Shown here: in pieces, positions 35,022-46,808 of the stretch
Layout: the number at the start of each line of letters is the position of its first letter
Position numbering within the stretch: position 1 is the stretch's first letter
NCBI GenBank assembly: GCA_010094025.1
Contig: ML991781.1
Span: 124,001 to 188,000 of the forward strand
Length of the DNA stretch: 64,000 bases
Reading direction: 5' to 3'
Origin: Viridothelium virens
Taxonomy: Eukaryota; Ascomycota; Dothideomycetes; Trypetheliales; Trypetheliaceae
The notes under the pieces: generated by a model
Told to the model about the DNA's origin: nothing
What the model saw: the letters and a program-made list of their open reading frames with translations, nothing else
The model's database searches: none
Translations under genes and position numbers: made by a program

Positions 35022-35721
35022 TTTACTTCTTCGAGACGGCAAAGAAAAGAGTGACTTGATGGATATTGAGGAGCATGTAACCTACCGCATCAAAATATAT
35101 GATTCCCTACAGATGAAACGCCCAGGTCTGGTGGAGTGATTCAGAGGTAATGATGTAAGAGATCGTGAGGGCCTTGGATTGCACCCTGGTCATTGTGGTC
35201 GTTGCTTGACCCGGCAGTTGTTGCTTGCCGAGAGATTCCCGGAGCTAACTCCGTCTACAATCCTCTACCCTTTCACGGGAGCTGTTTATAGTCAAGAAAA
35301 TTTAAGGTATAGGCAACACTCGATTCCAGAATAACTGGAAAAACTTTGTCGTGCATTTCGGAAAAGGAGAGGCTCAACGCTATGAAGAATGAGTACCATG
35401 CAACTAGGAATGATGGCGGGAGGTTGCTCTACCGCCACCACAACCAAGACTTTGACGACTCCCCCGGGTATCTTGTCTTTTTTGTCTATTCGTTAAGCCC
35501 ATTAAGCAATTATCCTGACACAAATTCACTCGTAGTCTGCACTTCAACCACCTATTACCTTTGGACAAATGGTCTCCAAAAACCGATTTCCTCTCTCATG
35601 GAAGTGCTGGTTCCCTCTTGCACTCATTCACGGTCGAACGTCGCTGGTTAGACGCCATCACTGTCGTTTGGAGACTCCTCGCGGATTTCAAAGTCATCAT
35701 GAAGCCTTCTCCGTCATTCCT
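35022..35721. other. Intergenic region
   Basis: About 700 bp between the start of the NADH dehydrogenase-like gene and the stop of the PAS kinase gene. No recognisable element was found. Confidence 0.5.
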
Positions 35722-38700
35722 TCACCCTATCTTCTCCTCCCCTGCCCCGACAACCGCCACACCCTCTATCTTCGCCATCCCGTTGTCTGCCTCTCCACCT
35801 TTGCACCACGCATGATCAAGAACAGCTTGAATGTCGATCCGTGCTTCCACATCGCGGTTCAGCATCAAGCGGATGAGATCGATGCAGTCATCGCTCATGA
35901 CGTACGGCACCCGAAGATCATGGTCCATGATTTCGTCAATAGAATAGAAGGGATTCTCCTTGTAGACGATTGTGTAGAGCAGGATGCCCAAGGCCCAAAC
36001 GTCTTGCGGAGTGCCTTGATACGAGCGGCCAGCGAGGACCTCGGGAGCGGCGTAATCTAATACCTAAGGTTAGTCGCTGCACAAGACCGCTGAGCAAAAT
36101 CAAATGATGAGAGAGACTCACCAATGGTACCCACGAACACATCAAAAGGGCCATTCTTCACGTAAGCCGCACTCCCAAAGTCAATCAGCTTGATGTTCCC
36201 CTCCCCATCTAGAATCACGTTCTCGTCCTTGATATCCCGATGCACCACCTTGGCCGTGAGGTGTAGATGGTGGATCGCATTCGCCACCTGCACAAAGATC
36301 TTTCGACATTCCACTTCATCCATGTTCACCCTCAATTCAATGTAATCAAAGAGATCCATCCCTGGCAGACCATGCGGTACCATTTCGATGTAATAATTCA
36401 CATCGTCCTCGAAGAAATCCGCCATCTCCACGATGTTCGGATGCCGCAGGTCGTCCCGCCGGAGGTAGTTCAGAACGTGGATTTCAAGCGGCACAGTCCC
36501 CAAACGACGATCCCGCGTCCAGGTATCGACTAGAATGCGGCGCTTGGTCACGTACTTGATGACCATCTTCTTCGCATGGTTTCGTTTGTAACGGCACAAC
36601 TTCACTTGCCCATAAGCACCCTGGCCCATATCTTCGAGAACGGTGAAATCGGCAATGGCTTTTTTGACCTTCGGTGTTCCTGGAAGTGCAGGTTCCGGAT
36701 GCTCCATAGGTTCACCTTCATTCTCGTCGGTGGAGGGAGCGATGGTGTCGTCAGTGGCTTGTTTAATTTGAAGGGTGAGGAGGGATGGTGCCGGACCTTC
36801 AAGGAGGGGTTCACTCGGATCTACTTCCTTGGGGTCGACATCCTTGAGCGATTGCCCCGGTATAGGCTGCTGGGATGGAGTTTGAGGATGGGATAATCCT
36901 GGAGTCACAGCAGTAATGCCATAGTTGGCGGCATGAAGTTGTCGAGAGTAAGTAATCCAAAGTGCGTAGACGACTTCAGAGGTGGTAGTAGAGACGATGG
37001 ATCCTGAGCGTGCTAGATCTTCATCTCTTTCATCAATCACATCATCGCTAGAATTTGGTTCCACTCTTTCACTCTTGACAACACGCATTTGAACATCAAC
37101 CATGATTTCAGCGCCGTCACGGTGTTTAGCTGGCAGACCAGTTGGTCTGAGAAAGACAGCGGCAGCATCAGATTTGCCCTCTCGCATAGCAAGAAGCGCA
37201 TGAGCACGTCTGAAGCTATGTTCAGGAATGACGATCCCATCAACCAGTCTCACTTTATCTTCTTCCGTCAATAGTGTAAGAATTTGGTCGAAACCCGGAA
37301 TGAACTCGTCGATATGTCGACCTTGAGTCTGCTGTTTACCAAACAGAGCGGCAGAAAAGACTGAGTTGGAGCTGGTGACATGTAGCGTGGATGATGAGAG
37401 CACCATGATGCCGGCAATGTGTGGGAAAGAAGAAACTCGAAAAGTCGACTCGCCTGATAACTGATCCACAGTGATTGGAATGCTCAGAGTGTTAGATGTC
37501 CTCGCCGTAAATCTTCGGAGCTCGGCAATTTTGTTGTAATCCAAGGCGCCTGTGTTGGTGCCCTCGAGTTTGGGTATATCTGGAATGAGTCGTTGGAGAT
37601 CCATACCGCGTCTAACTCTCTCCAAACCCCATATCGGATCTGTTGCGCCCGTGACTTTAACGACACTGCCTATCTCGTCCACGACGACAAATGCGACATC
37701 TTCAGAGATTTCTTCGAGGACCCAGATGAGACCGCCTCGCTTCTCTTTCACCCACAAACTTGCTGAGCCTACCTCACCATTGCGCTTCTGAATTGGGACG
37801 ACATCACCACAAATCAAAACGCCTCTAGATTTCTTGTGTGTGTGATGTGGGGCGCTTATTGGCTCTGGGTGGGTACTCGGAATAGCTCCTGTCCCATCAG
37901 TCGTCGCAGCTTGTTTCTTAGCGGCTGCTTCTCGCGAAGACGGTTTGCTCAAGAGCTTTGCAGTCACACCATTCCCAACTGCAAGAGTTGAATTCGTTGG
38001 ACTTGTCTTTGGACTTTGGATTGGAGTAGGTTTAGGCTTATCTGTGAGTGCTGGAAGGACTGGCTCTGAAGCCTGCAATTTCTCTTCCAACCATTTTCGT
38101 CGCGAGGGTTGGACAACCTCGAGAATCCCCATTTTCCGTACCTCAGCTCGGGTGACCCCAAACACTAAGCATGCCAAATCGTTTGCAGAAGTCAGTGTCC
38201 ACGGCGCACGGGCTTCTGTTGTGAAGATTGCTTGCGTAGCCTGAGCAGCCCGACTCGAATGCCCATGAGGTGCTGATCCAACAGGTTGCATCCCACCGGG
38301 GGGCGGTATTTGCTGCATCAAGGTTGGCAATGTCCTTGGGGATATCAGGTCTTCGGACTTGGATCCCTCCAATTCATGAGCCAAATACGGCTGCGCAAGT
38401 GCATCGGTAAGTTTGCTCTGGATTGACAGAGGTGCTATGTCGGTGTAGGTGCGCTTGAGACTGGCACGTTGACGCTGGGACGAAGTTCGTCGTGGCATCG
38501 GCATCGAGTCTGTATGTTTGAAGTTTTCGAACGTCTCCTCCGTATCGGCAGAAGCTGTTTCCAGAGCTGCCTGAATATCTTCTGCCAGTGGTGCCGGAAC
38601 CTCGACCTTTTCTCCCGACAACTGACCGGATGCTGGCCGCGAATCTTCCATGCTCTCCGGACTCGTACTAACCGGTAGAAAGCTCTTTTCAAATATGTTC

Positions 38701-39509
38701 TGCCCAGACATCTCCGGAGGGCCTGTGATCGGTGCGTTCGATAGTCCCAAACCCAAGCCGGGCAACACATCATGCCCTATGAGGTTCGCTCTTGCTAGAA
38801 GTTCCATCATGCTCTGTAACTCGTGATCCCCACTGATTTTGGCCTGCGCCTGCGCTATGCTCATATTACCTCCCGCCCAATTTAATCTATCCCTCATGAA
38901 ATCTATTGACCGTTTTAATACATTCTGCCGGTTGTGTATAAAGTCCTCGGACTGGTGAGCGAAGGAAAAGGAATGCAAGGATTCGGTAGGAAAGCGGCTC
39001 AAGTCTTCACTAAAGGTGAGAGAGGGGGAGGTAGGTCCGGAAGGCAAGGTGGTCGAAGGGTGACGGGACGGAGGGAGTGAAAGGGTCATGGAGCCAGTTC
39101 GACTCATCGTTGGACTCGTCATAGTAGCACCGACACTTGACCTTGCAGCAGGTGTCTGTCGTATACGGCGTAGGCCAGAAGCTCCCAAACCATGTTCATG
39201 TTCGGGTATGATTTCTGGAATGGCCGGGGATCTATGAAGGCGCGGATCAGAATCGTGAAGAGGCAGCACTGGCGCACGAGGGAAGAGCGCTTGATACCTT
39301 CCCAGTTGATCTGATTCTGCAAGAGCAGAAGATGAGATATCATGTGAAGAATGAGAGAGGGTTGATTCTATCGCTACGTTTGGCGCTGACGCGAGATTGG
39401 CAGCGCTGCGGCTCTTCGGTAGAACGAGCTCGGCCAGAGGAGGATCAGGCCTGAGCTGGACACTTGAGCGTCGATCCGATTTGAGGGCGCCATTTTTACT
39501 CATGCTCAT
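35722..39509 (-). CDS. PAS-domain serine/threonine kinase (PAS kinase)
   Basis: Two exons, 36122-39509 and 35722-36056, give 1240 residues. The 65-nt intron lies in the kinase activation segment; joining gives FVGTI followed by DYAAPEVLAG. The N-terminal 400 residues are Ser/Pro-rich and probably disordered. A PAS domain begins near residue 430 (WTLTSANDLACLVFGVTRAE, then GILEVVQPSRRKWL). A second PAS-like region follows around residues 670-850. The C-terminal kinase has the glycine loop GQGAYGQVKL, catalytic VHRDIKDENV and DFGSAAY. This is the orthologue type of yeast PSK1/PSK2 and human PASK, which link metabolic state to carbon storage and translation. The sequence after the kinase core is only a short Gly-rich tail. 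Confidence 0.92.
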
Positions 39510-40700
39510 GCTCGGAGCATGCGTTGTTTCAGAGCTGCTGATGATATCGGCTCAGCTGGCGCCGGAAATGGGAAAAAGCAGAATGGCGGAATGAATGAAA
39601 GGACAGGATCGAGTCTAGGAGTCTAATAGTCGAGAAATGACAGCGCCAAAAGAGCAGTGGCTGTTGCTATACACGTGTTGTAGAGAATGACCAGTATCGA
39701 TAATGGTGGGGGGAATGACTCTGTGAGGATGCAGATGCGGAAAGCGGATGATGGGGAAATTCGGCAAAGTCGAGCCCTCGCGTGACTACCAAGGCTCTAA
39801 GCCTCTGACGCCTACGGGCTCTTGGAGGCACGGAGAGCGAGAATGGCGGAGGAGGCGCGGCGGAAAGGACAGGTACGGAACCGTCGAGTCGAGGGAAGGA
39901 TGATGTTGGGCTTTTTTGGGTCCTTTTTGGGTCTGGGCGGATCTTAGACTTTTGGACTGGGACTGGGACAGTGGGACTTTGGTTTGGCACTTTGGTTGGG
40001 TGCAGATCAGCTCAGGCCCCTGGTCCCACTTTAATACATACAAGCACCAGTCTGCAGGCATCATACAGTAAAGATTTTTTTTACCATGACTGCCTACCTG
40101 ACTATCGGGTACGGATACAAACCCATTCGTCTCGCTCCCACACGCATTCATCCGTGGATGCGTGGCTGTGCGGGATAACCACACAACGTGCCAGCAGCCA
40201 GACGGCCCCGAATTTTTGACCGAACCATCCTTTGTCGTGATCTGTTGTGTGTCCCTGAATCTCCTGATTTTGTCCACTGGTTTTTCAACCTTCAAGCATG
40301 CTTCATAGTCCTCTGACTCCGTCATTTCCCCATTCTCCGAGCCACGGGATTTTGCAGGCCGATGAAAAACGTTGGCCGCATCATCCCATGTGGGGCGCGG
40401 GGTGGCTCCTACACTCACCCACTGTCACATGCTGACAGGAAGCTAAGGCTGTCTAGCCAACACCCCAAGTACCTAGATCTACCGGGCGCCCGCCATGCGA
40501 GGGAGCGAGGATGGAAGTTTGGTACTCCAATCAAGAGCATGACGATGATGAGCTGCGGATTACCGCTTTTGACCATGGCCGCCGCCGTTGCCGGGGAGAT
40601 ACTGGATGCTTTGGTTTCCTCTCTCTCCATCAATCTGGTCTGCTACCGGTTCGTGCCGAGGAATATTCTTAGGCAGAGATGCGACAACCCTGCATTATTT
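39510..40700. other. Intergenic region upstream of the PAS kinase
   Basis: About 1.2 kb, probably holding the PAS kinase promoter and 5' leader and the 3' end of the Ppk6-like gene. ORFs here are short and overlap in several frames. Nothing specific was recognised. Confidence 0.5.
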
Positions 40701-42401
40701 TCATCGCTGTCGTATGGATCCCTTTTGCTCTTCCCAGAAGTCCCGGCAATTTTTGTGCATACTGACCTGTTCGATCCACCATTCGCCAAAGCTATCCTGC
40801 ACTTCATTGTCAACCTTGAGGACCCTCTCATCCCTTTTCAAGCCGCATAGAGCGCACTGATGTGGCGCAGGTACTCCACCAGCGAGCTGTTTCGCTGTTT
40901 TCACTACCATAGTTTCTTGGATATCTGGGATTGCACCTAAAGATTCGGCGTGAGAGGCACTCTGTGCCGCTGTGACTGCTGAACGAAGTCGACCAGATTG
41001 TTCTCGCCATGCGCGAACAACATCAAGCACTTCCCTTTCTTCCTTATTATTCTCTGCCTTGTCAATACCCGTAAGCTTCATTCCCCCAGATCTACCTGCT
41101 GGCCCAATCCTCATTCCCTGAGAGAGATGCGTGTCCCGCTTCCATCGGTGCTTTCTTCCTGCTACAATGCGCCCTGCCGTGGCTGCCAAAGTCAGGCAGC
41201 CTTGTAGATATTCGAGTGTCTTTGAATGTTTCAAGATTTTTGTCTTCCTTGATGGATCTTGACGGGCTAATGGCTGGAAAAATTCAGTATACATTTGGCT
41301 GAAGAGCGGAGGGAAGAGTGAGAGCAGTATCACTGGTGGCGGTATATTGGTTGGAGGTAGATCATCCGGAAGTAGAGAGCAATTCCGTGAGAGCGGTGGT
41401 GTGGGCCATGCAAATACGGCAAGGGCTCGGTCGTCATCCCCCGTCCCCGTCAATACTTCTGCAGAATCTAGTTCCGGAATTGGTTCAGGAGGCGTCGTTT
41501 CGTCAAAGTCGTCCCAAGCCTCGTCAGTTGCAACATTCGGAAGAGGTTGAAACGCCGCTTTTTTCTGAAGTCTATTCCTCTGAAGTCTATTATCAGAGGG
41601 CGCGCTGTTCATTGTAAACGTTGGGGCAGTTTTTAGGTCAGGCTTTGGTCGAGAAGGTGAAAGTCTTTGCTTTGTTGGCTCGGAACTGCTTTCTTGCTCT
41701 ACTACAGGTGGCTCCGCAGATATAGAGATGAGATCTCCGTGATAACCATCCGGAATTTTTGGAGCTTGCGCCTGTATACCGTGATCATTGTACGTCCGAT
41801 TCGTGTTTAACGTTGGAAAGTCAGGTGCACCGGTCTCAAAATCTCCAAAATCGTCAACTTCCTCATCTGCATCAAAAAGCACTTCACTTGCTGGAGGCTG
41901 CTTAGCTTGGGCGTTGGCAGTGGGCTTTGATTCTGCTTGAAGCCTCACCGGGTCAGGAGATAACCGGGGTACCCGGGCTAAGTTAGAGGAACTTTTCTTA
42001 GATATCTTCGATGACAGAGGTTTGTGCCATGGATCCAGCTCTTCGAGCGCATCTATATTTTGAAAAGACATTGATGTCGCTGGAGCTGTATCTGTAGAGC
42101 TCTGTTCCGGTTGTGATATAGTAGCATTTTCAAAATCTCCCCACTCGTCATCAATCCCAGGAGTACGGAGCTCAGGGCGATTGGCGTTTTGGAGAGGTTC
42201 GTTCCAGCTAAACAGCTGAGGTTCTCTTCTGGGTTGACCCCATACGGTGGAGTCATCAAGAGTGACATTGCGAAGACTTGTGTCTAAAGAGAATACATCC
42301 TGTGCTGTTTTTGGCTTGGGGACAGTTGTATCACTCTTCTGTTGAGCCGTAGCTTGATCACTACTCGGCTGTCCGAACGCAGCATACAGATCCGCAGACA
42401 T
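40701..42401 (-). CDS. Ppk6-like protein with adaptor-type acidic motifs
   Basis: A single exon of 566 residues. The first 300 residues are disordered and contain three acidic aromatic motifs (DDEWGDFENA, VDDFGDFETG, DEAWDDFDE). The C-terminal 200 residues form a conserved block: TLEYLQGCLTLAATAGRIVA, GRKHRWKRDTHLSQGMRIGP, GGMKLTGIDKAE and a Cys/Trp end (CALCGLKRDERV, FGEWWIEQ). This block is shared by fungal proteins annotated after fission yeast Ppk6. Despite that name no kinase motifs are visible. The DxFGDF-type motifs resemble those that bind clathrin adaptor ear domains, as in aftiphilin, which suggests trafficking. That role is inferred. It shares a 381 bp upstream region with the TBC gene, also a trafficking factor. 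Confidence 0.75.
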   Translation of the reverse strand: MSADLYAAFGQPSSDQATAQQKSDTTVPKPKTAQDVFSLDTSLRNVTLDDSTVWGQPRREPQLFSWNEPLQNANRPELRTPGIDDEWGDFENATISQPEQSSTDTAPATSMSFQNIDALEELDPWHKPLSSKISKKSSSNLARVPRLSPDPVRLQAESKPTANAQAKQPPASEVLFDADEEVDDFGDFETGAPDFPTLNTNRTYNDHGIQAQAPKIPDGYHGDLISISAEPPVVEQESSSEPTKQRLSPSRPKPDLKTAPTFTMNSAPSDNRLQRNRLQKKAAFQPLPNVATDEAWDDFDETTPPEPIPELDSAEVLTGTGDDDRALAVFAWPTPPLSRNCSLLPDDLPPTNIPPPVILLSLFPPLFSQMYTEFFQPLARQDPSRKTKILKHSKTLEYLQGCLTLAATAGRIVAGRKHRWKRDTHLSQGMRIGPAGRSGGMKLTGIDKAENNKEEREVLDVVRAWREQSGRLRSAVTAAQSASHAESLGAIPDIQETMVVKTAKQLAGGVPAPHQCALCGLKRDERVLKVDNEVQDSFGEWWIEQVSMHKNCRDFWEEQKGSIRQR

Positions 42402-42782
42402 CTCAAGTGAAGATGGACCACGTTCACGTTGAGTGAAGCTTCACAACAGAGACCGTCATGCCTATTCAAATCCGGTTATCGAAACGGTCAGTCGAGTAGT
42501 CAGCCGTAATGCAACACAGTTATCTACGTCGTTCGATCAGAGAGTCAGCATATAAACAAACACGTCGCGGTGACAGGATACAGTTGACTTGAGTGGTACG
42601 AATGTCACCAACGGGCGTGCATACCAAAACTTTCCCAGGTTAGCTTGGCCATGGCGGCAAGGCGAAATATTTGGTTGGACCCTGATGGCGACGTCAACCC
42701 ACCGAGCGTGTCCTGACTTGCGCACTGACTTGTGCAATCATCATGATACTCCTCTCATCCTGAATCTCATGCGCTTAAAGCC
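42402..42782. promoter_or_regulatory. Shared upstream region of the Ppk6-like and TBC genes
   Basis: A 381 bp divergent intergenic region. No specific motif was identified. Confidence 0.5.
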
Positions 42783-45377
42783 ATGAGACCCTACGGAGAC
42801 GCTGCGTCAGTCTTTTCGTTCGAAAATTGAGGAACCAAACCTGATTATTTCGCAGCAAATGCTGGCCCGAGTTGACCAAATTTATCTCGCTCTCGGACTT
42901 AAAGAACGCCGTGAAGGACTCGCAATCCGACCATGCTTCAATCCAAGGACTGCGCTCCGTCTTTTGGAAGGTAGATCTTCGCTCCTATTCTACCAGCTCA
43001 CCATCTAATGCCACAAAGATCTTCCTCCTATTCCAAACCCTAGATCGAACAACATGGCCAAAACGATTGCAAGACTCCAGGGCCGCATACACATCACTGC
43101 GGGCGCATTTTCTCCGTTCCATCGAGCACCCAGACGAATTAGAATCTGCCATAGATCCATTGACGGAAAGTGAGGAGGTATGTCATTTATCCAACGCGCT
43201 CGCGACTCGGGCTACAAGTCTGACATGTCACTAAGACATTGAAAGTCTCCTTGGGCCGCGCTCCGCCAAGATGAAGCTCTACGAGCCGAAATCCTTCAAG
43301 ATGTCGACCGCTGTATGCCTGAGAACCTCTACTTCCGGCAACCGACTACGCAGAACATGCTTTTGGACATACTCTTCATCTTTTCAAAGCTTAATCCTGA
43401 TGTCAGTTACAGACAGGGCATGCATGAGCTCCTTGCTCCGGTACTGTGGGTGATTGAAAGAGATGCCATCGCACAAGATGCCCCACGACGAGGCCAAGAT
43501 CATGAGATATTTACACTCTTTGATTCAAGATATATTGAGCACGATACCTTCACGCTTTTCGGTTTGATGATGCAGAGTGCAAAGACATTCTATGAGACAG
43601 GAAGCTCTCAGGGCAAGAGCTCTGCTAACACAGAAGCACCCATGGTTCTTCTTTGTAAAAGGGTATTTGAAGACTACTTGCCTCGCGTCGATCCTGATTT
43701 GGCCTCTCACCTCCATGAGATTTCGATTTTGCCTCAAGTATTTTTGATGCACGTATTTTCCACCCGTATGAAACTTTTCGGTCCCCCAGCTGACCCAATA
43801 CAGGCGCTGGGTGCGGCTTCTTTTTGGACGCGAATTTCCCTTCGATGATATGCTGCAAATGTGGGACATAATATTCGCTGAAGATCCAACTCTGGAGATA
43901 GTTGACTTAGTGTGCATTGTAATGCTATTGAGGATTCGATGGCAGCGTAAGTCAAACATTGGTATTTTTCAATTAGATGAGCACTTACATGCCATGGACA
44001 GTAACCGAAGCGGATTACAGCACAGCATTGACTCTGCTCTTACGGTATCCTGAGCCATCTGATGCACAGGGCGCCAGAACATTCGTATCCGACGCAATAT
44101 TCCTGAAGTCTCATTTCCATTCGGATGGTGGCAGTCACATTGTTCACAAACATACGGGAAGACACCTGCCGCTCGTCAGTCAAGCAGGCACTGTGTCAGC
44201 CTCACCGGATATACCCGTCTTCACAGTCTCTAAGCGTTCCCGGTCTCCACCGAAGACCGCCAAGCGATCGTCTCAGCCGGTTGGACAGGTTGGACTTGAA
44301 GGCTTGCTTCAAGATGCTGCGCGTGGCGTTTTTAAGAGAGGCGAGAAATGGGGGGTAAACCAAGCAGTTCGGGATGCAGTCGGAGAGGTGAGGAAAAACG
44401 TTCAAGGCCTTCAAGCCGCGAGAGGATCACCGCGAGGGAAGAGCTCCGAATCTACAGAAGCATCGAAAAACCCAGAGAAGCTTCTCCGGAAGATCTCAAG
44501 GCTAGAAGAGCGAAACCGTACCCTAGCGAAGATGCTCGAAGGCGCCGTTGCGGAACTATGGAACCACCAGAAATCTGTTACCGAGACCAAGGAATCCGAA
44601 GGCGACTCTGTCAACGCCCTCAGTATGGCTATCGCACGGGTACAATTCGTACAAGTCTACCTCGAGGACTCCTCGATGAAGCTGCCTGAGGATGACACCC
44701 AAATCGCGAAACCTCCGTCCGACAAAGAGCCCCCGAATCAAACCGACGTCGCACAACAAAACTCTGCAGAATCAAAGCTAGACCGTGATCTTGATGACGA
44801 CTCGTCTGCCCTAGAGAAACCTCCCACTCCCGCCGCAAAAAGCTCGGACCCCGAACGCCCTGACCCAGACCCTCCGCAGACTCATCACCGCCAGAAATCC
44901 AAACCCACCCCCGTCACCACGTCGTCCCACTCCCCCCCTCCTCCCCCCTCAGCAAACACCCACCCAGCCACCGCCCCCTCAACTCAACCCTCCTTCCCTC
45001 CTTCCCAATCCCAGTTCTCCGCATCATCATCACCACCACCAGCGCCAACCAACCTCAACGCCTCCCGCCCATCCCTCGCCCAATCCTCTTTCAGCTGGAT
45101 GCTCGGCTCCGCGAGCGACGACAGCGGCGCGCGCCGCGCCAGCTCCTTCATCTCAGCGAGTCCGTTCCCCGCCGAGCGGCGCCGGATGCACGCCGCAGGG
45201 AACAGTCGGACGGATTTCTTGTTCGGGGATGAGGGCTCGGGGAGCGATGGGTTTGAAGGGGTGGGCACGAGTGGCGGGAAGGGTGGAGGGAAGGGGAAGG
45301 GGAAGCCGGGTGGGGGGAAGGCGGAGGAGGGGCGGAGCGAGGTGTTTGATTTGGGGGAGATGGGGTCGGCTGGGTAG
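42783..45377 (+). CDS. TBC-domain Rab GTPase-activating protein
   Basis: Six exons (42783-42805, 42856-42970, 43019-43177, 43246-43748, 43804-43946, 44002-45377) give 772 residues. The TBC domain runs from GLRSVFWK to about residue 330 with LDRTTWPKRL, the arginine-finger region YRQGMHELLAPVLWV, and RWVRLLFGREFPFDDMLQMW. The first exon is only 23 nt. The fourth intron (43749-43803) begins with GCACGT, not GT; this choice keeps PQVFLM adjacent to RWVRLL as in relatives, whereas the nearest GT-AG alternative would be a 37-nt intron. A coiled coil (ISRLEERNRTLAKMLEGAV) and a long Pro/Ser/Gly-rich disordered tail follow. It resembles TBC1D5-type proteins, which switch off Rab7-class GTPases in endosome and retromer traffic. 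Confidence 0.88.
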
Positions 45378-46808
45378 GTAGAGGAAGAGAGCGGGCGAGT
45401 GGGAGCGGTGGGGCTCATGGCGGGATTTGTTGGCTAGGGCAGCAATGCGTCAATGGGTCCAGTAGCTTTCTCTTAGCCATCGTGTATGTGTCTCTTCATT
45501 CGATGACATTTGAGGGATGGGGTTGGCGAGCTTCGAAACCCACTTCGATGTATGAGTGCCTAAGGACGTTACGAGAAGACACTGCATTTTATTAGTCTAC
45601 GAAGACATAGAGATGAGAGGCGATATCGTGAGGCCTGATGCAGATAATACTCTCCGCGCCTTCGACGAGTTGATAATAAGGAGAGTCTCAACCGATCACT
45701 TGGCACTGGGACGTGTAGAGATTACGCAGCGCGGTTCGGCTTAGATGGAAAAGTTACGGCGGTTATAGAAGTGGAGCTTGGATTTTGGCAGCTATATTTA
45801 GCTACTACCAAGCTACTGCATCCATTCTAGGCGACACAAGCCCTTCCAATCTTTCCCTCTTCTTCTGCTTCTGATTCCTCGATTTCGACTTTGTCTCTAA
45901 TCTTAATGAATCTCGATAAACCAGTATTGAAGCAATCTCTCCAACCCTATTCCCAAATGATAGTAGGAAACTTCCAGCAAAACACAATGAAAAGGACGTC
46001 CTCTCATCGGCGAGCAAAGCAGATTTCAGTAGCCCTGTTCTTCCTTTCTTTCAGCTCGAAAGACTTGGAAGATCGTAAACAGAAAACTGGTAGGTCTGCA
46101 TGCTCAAGCTCCCGTTTCTTTGAACTTGTGAAACACATGAGTGGAGTCGTAGGGATCCCGTACCCGCATTGATCGAATGCTTATCCGGAGTCGAATCCCT
46201 TGATGTACAGATAAAAGCAAAACAGCTGTAAAAAAAAAAGAGCAGCAAGTCTGTCAAATTGTGAGAGAGGTTGAAGTCTTGGTAACGCCATGCCCTCGCC
46301 GTCGCTAGCCCATTACAGCTCCCCGTCCGCCCATGCTAGAAGAATTCCCATGTTGCCCAATAGACTGTAAAAGAAGACAAATGAGAAGAAATATCAGCCG
46401 TCAGCGCTTGACCAGCCAAAGGAACAATGAAGTGTTTGGTTTTCCCGCAATAGAGTAGACCAGATGAGCAGGAAGAGAGCCTGTGTTTTACACAGTGCAT
46501 CGATCTGTGTTCGATATGGAAAACAAAGGCGCCACCACCGTTCCCTAGAATTATGGTATAAAAAAAAGGGTGATCCTTCCTAAGACAGCTGTCCTGTGAC
46601 ATCCGTCCTTCGCATCGTTCTTCGAGGGATATTGTGTTGAATAGTCAAGACAAAAGAAATCGTGCCGTTGGTTAATTGAAAAGTCAATGTAATGAGTGAC
46701 TGCATCCGGCTACTGGTCGCAAATACAAATTTGCAAAAGTGGCCAGCCCAGAGAAATAACGTTTGAGAAGTAAAACAGTTCATCATCATGGCGGGTAGAA
46801 ATGTGTTG
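45378..46808. other. Convergent intergenic region
   Basis: About 1.4 kb between the 3' ends of the TBC and STB3-like genes. Only random short ORFs were seen. An A9 run lies near 46230. Confidence 0.5.

Noticed and set aside
39667-40418. Overlapping minus-strand ORFs of 107 and 210 codons upstream of the PAS kinase
   Set aside because: They have low-complexity Pro/Ser/Arg content and no homologous motif, and they sit in the likely promoter or leader.
40701-42401. Protein kinase activity for the Ppk6-like gene
   Set aside because: No glycine loop, HRD or DFG motif is present; the family name is historical.
46160-46200. T-loop-like sequence suggesting a tRNA
   Set aside because: A GGAGTCGAATCCC-like string is present, but no matching acceptor, D-arm or anticodon arm could be found.
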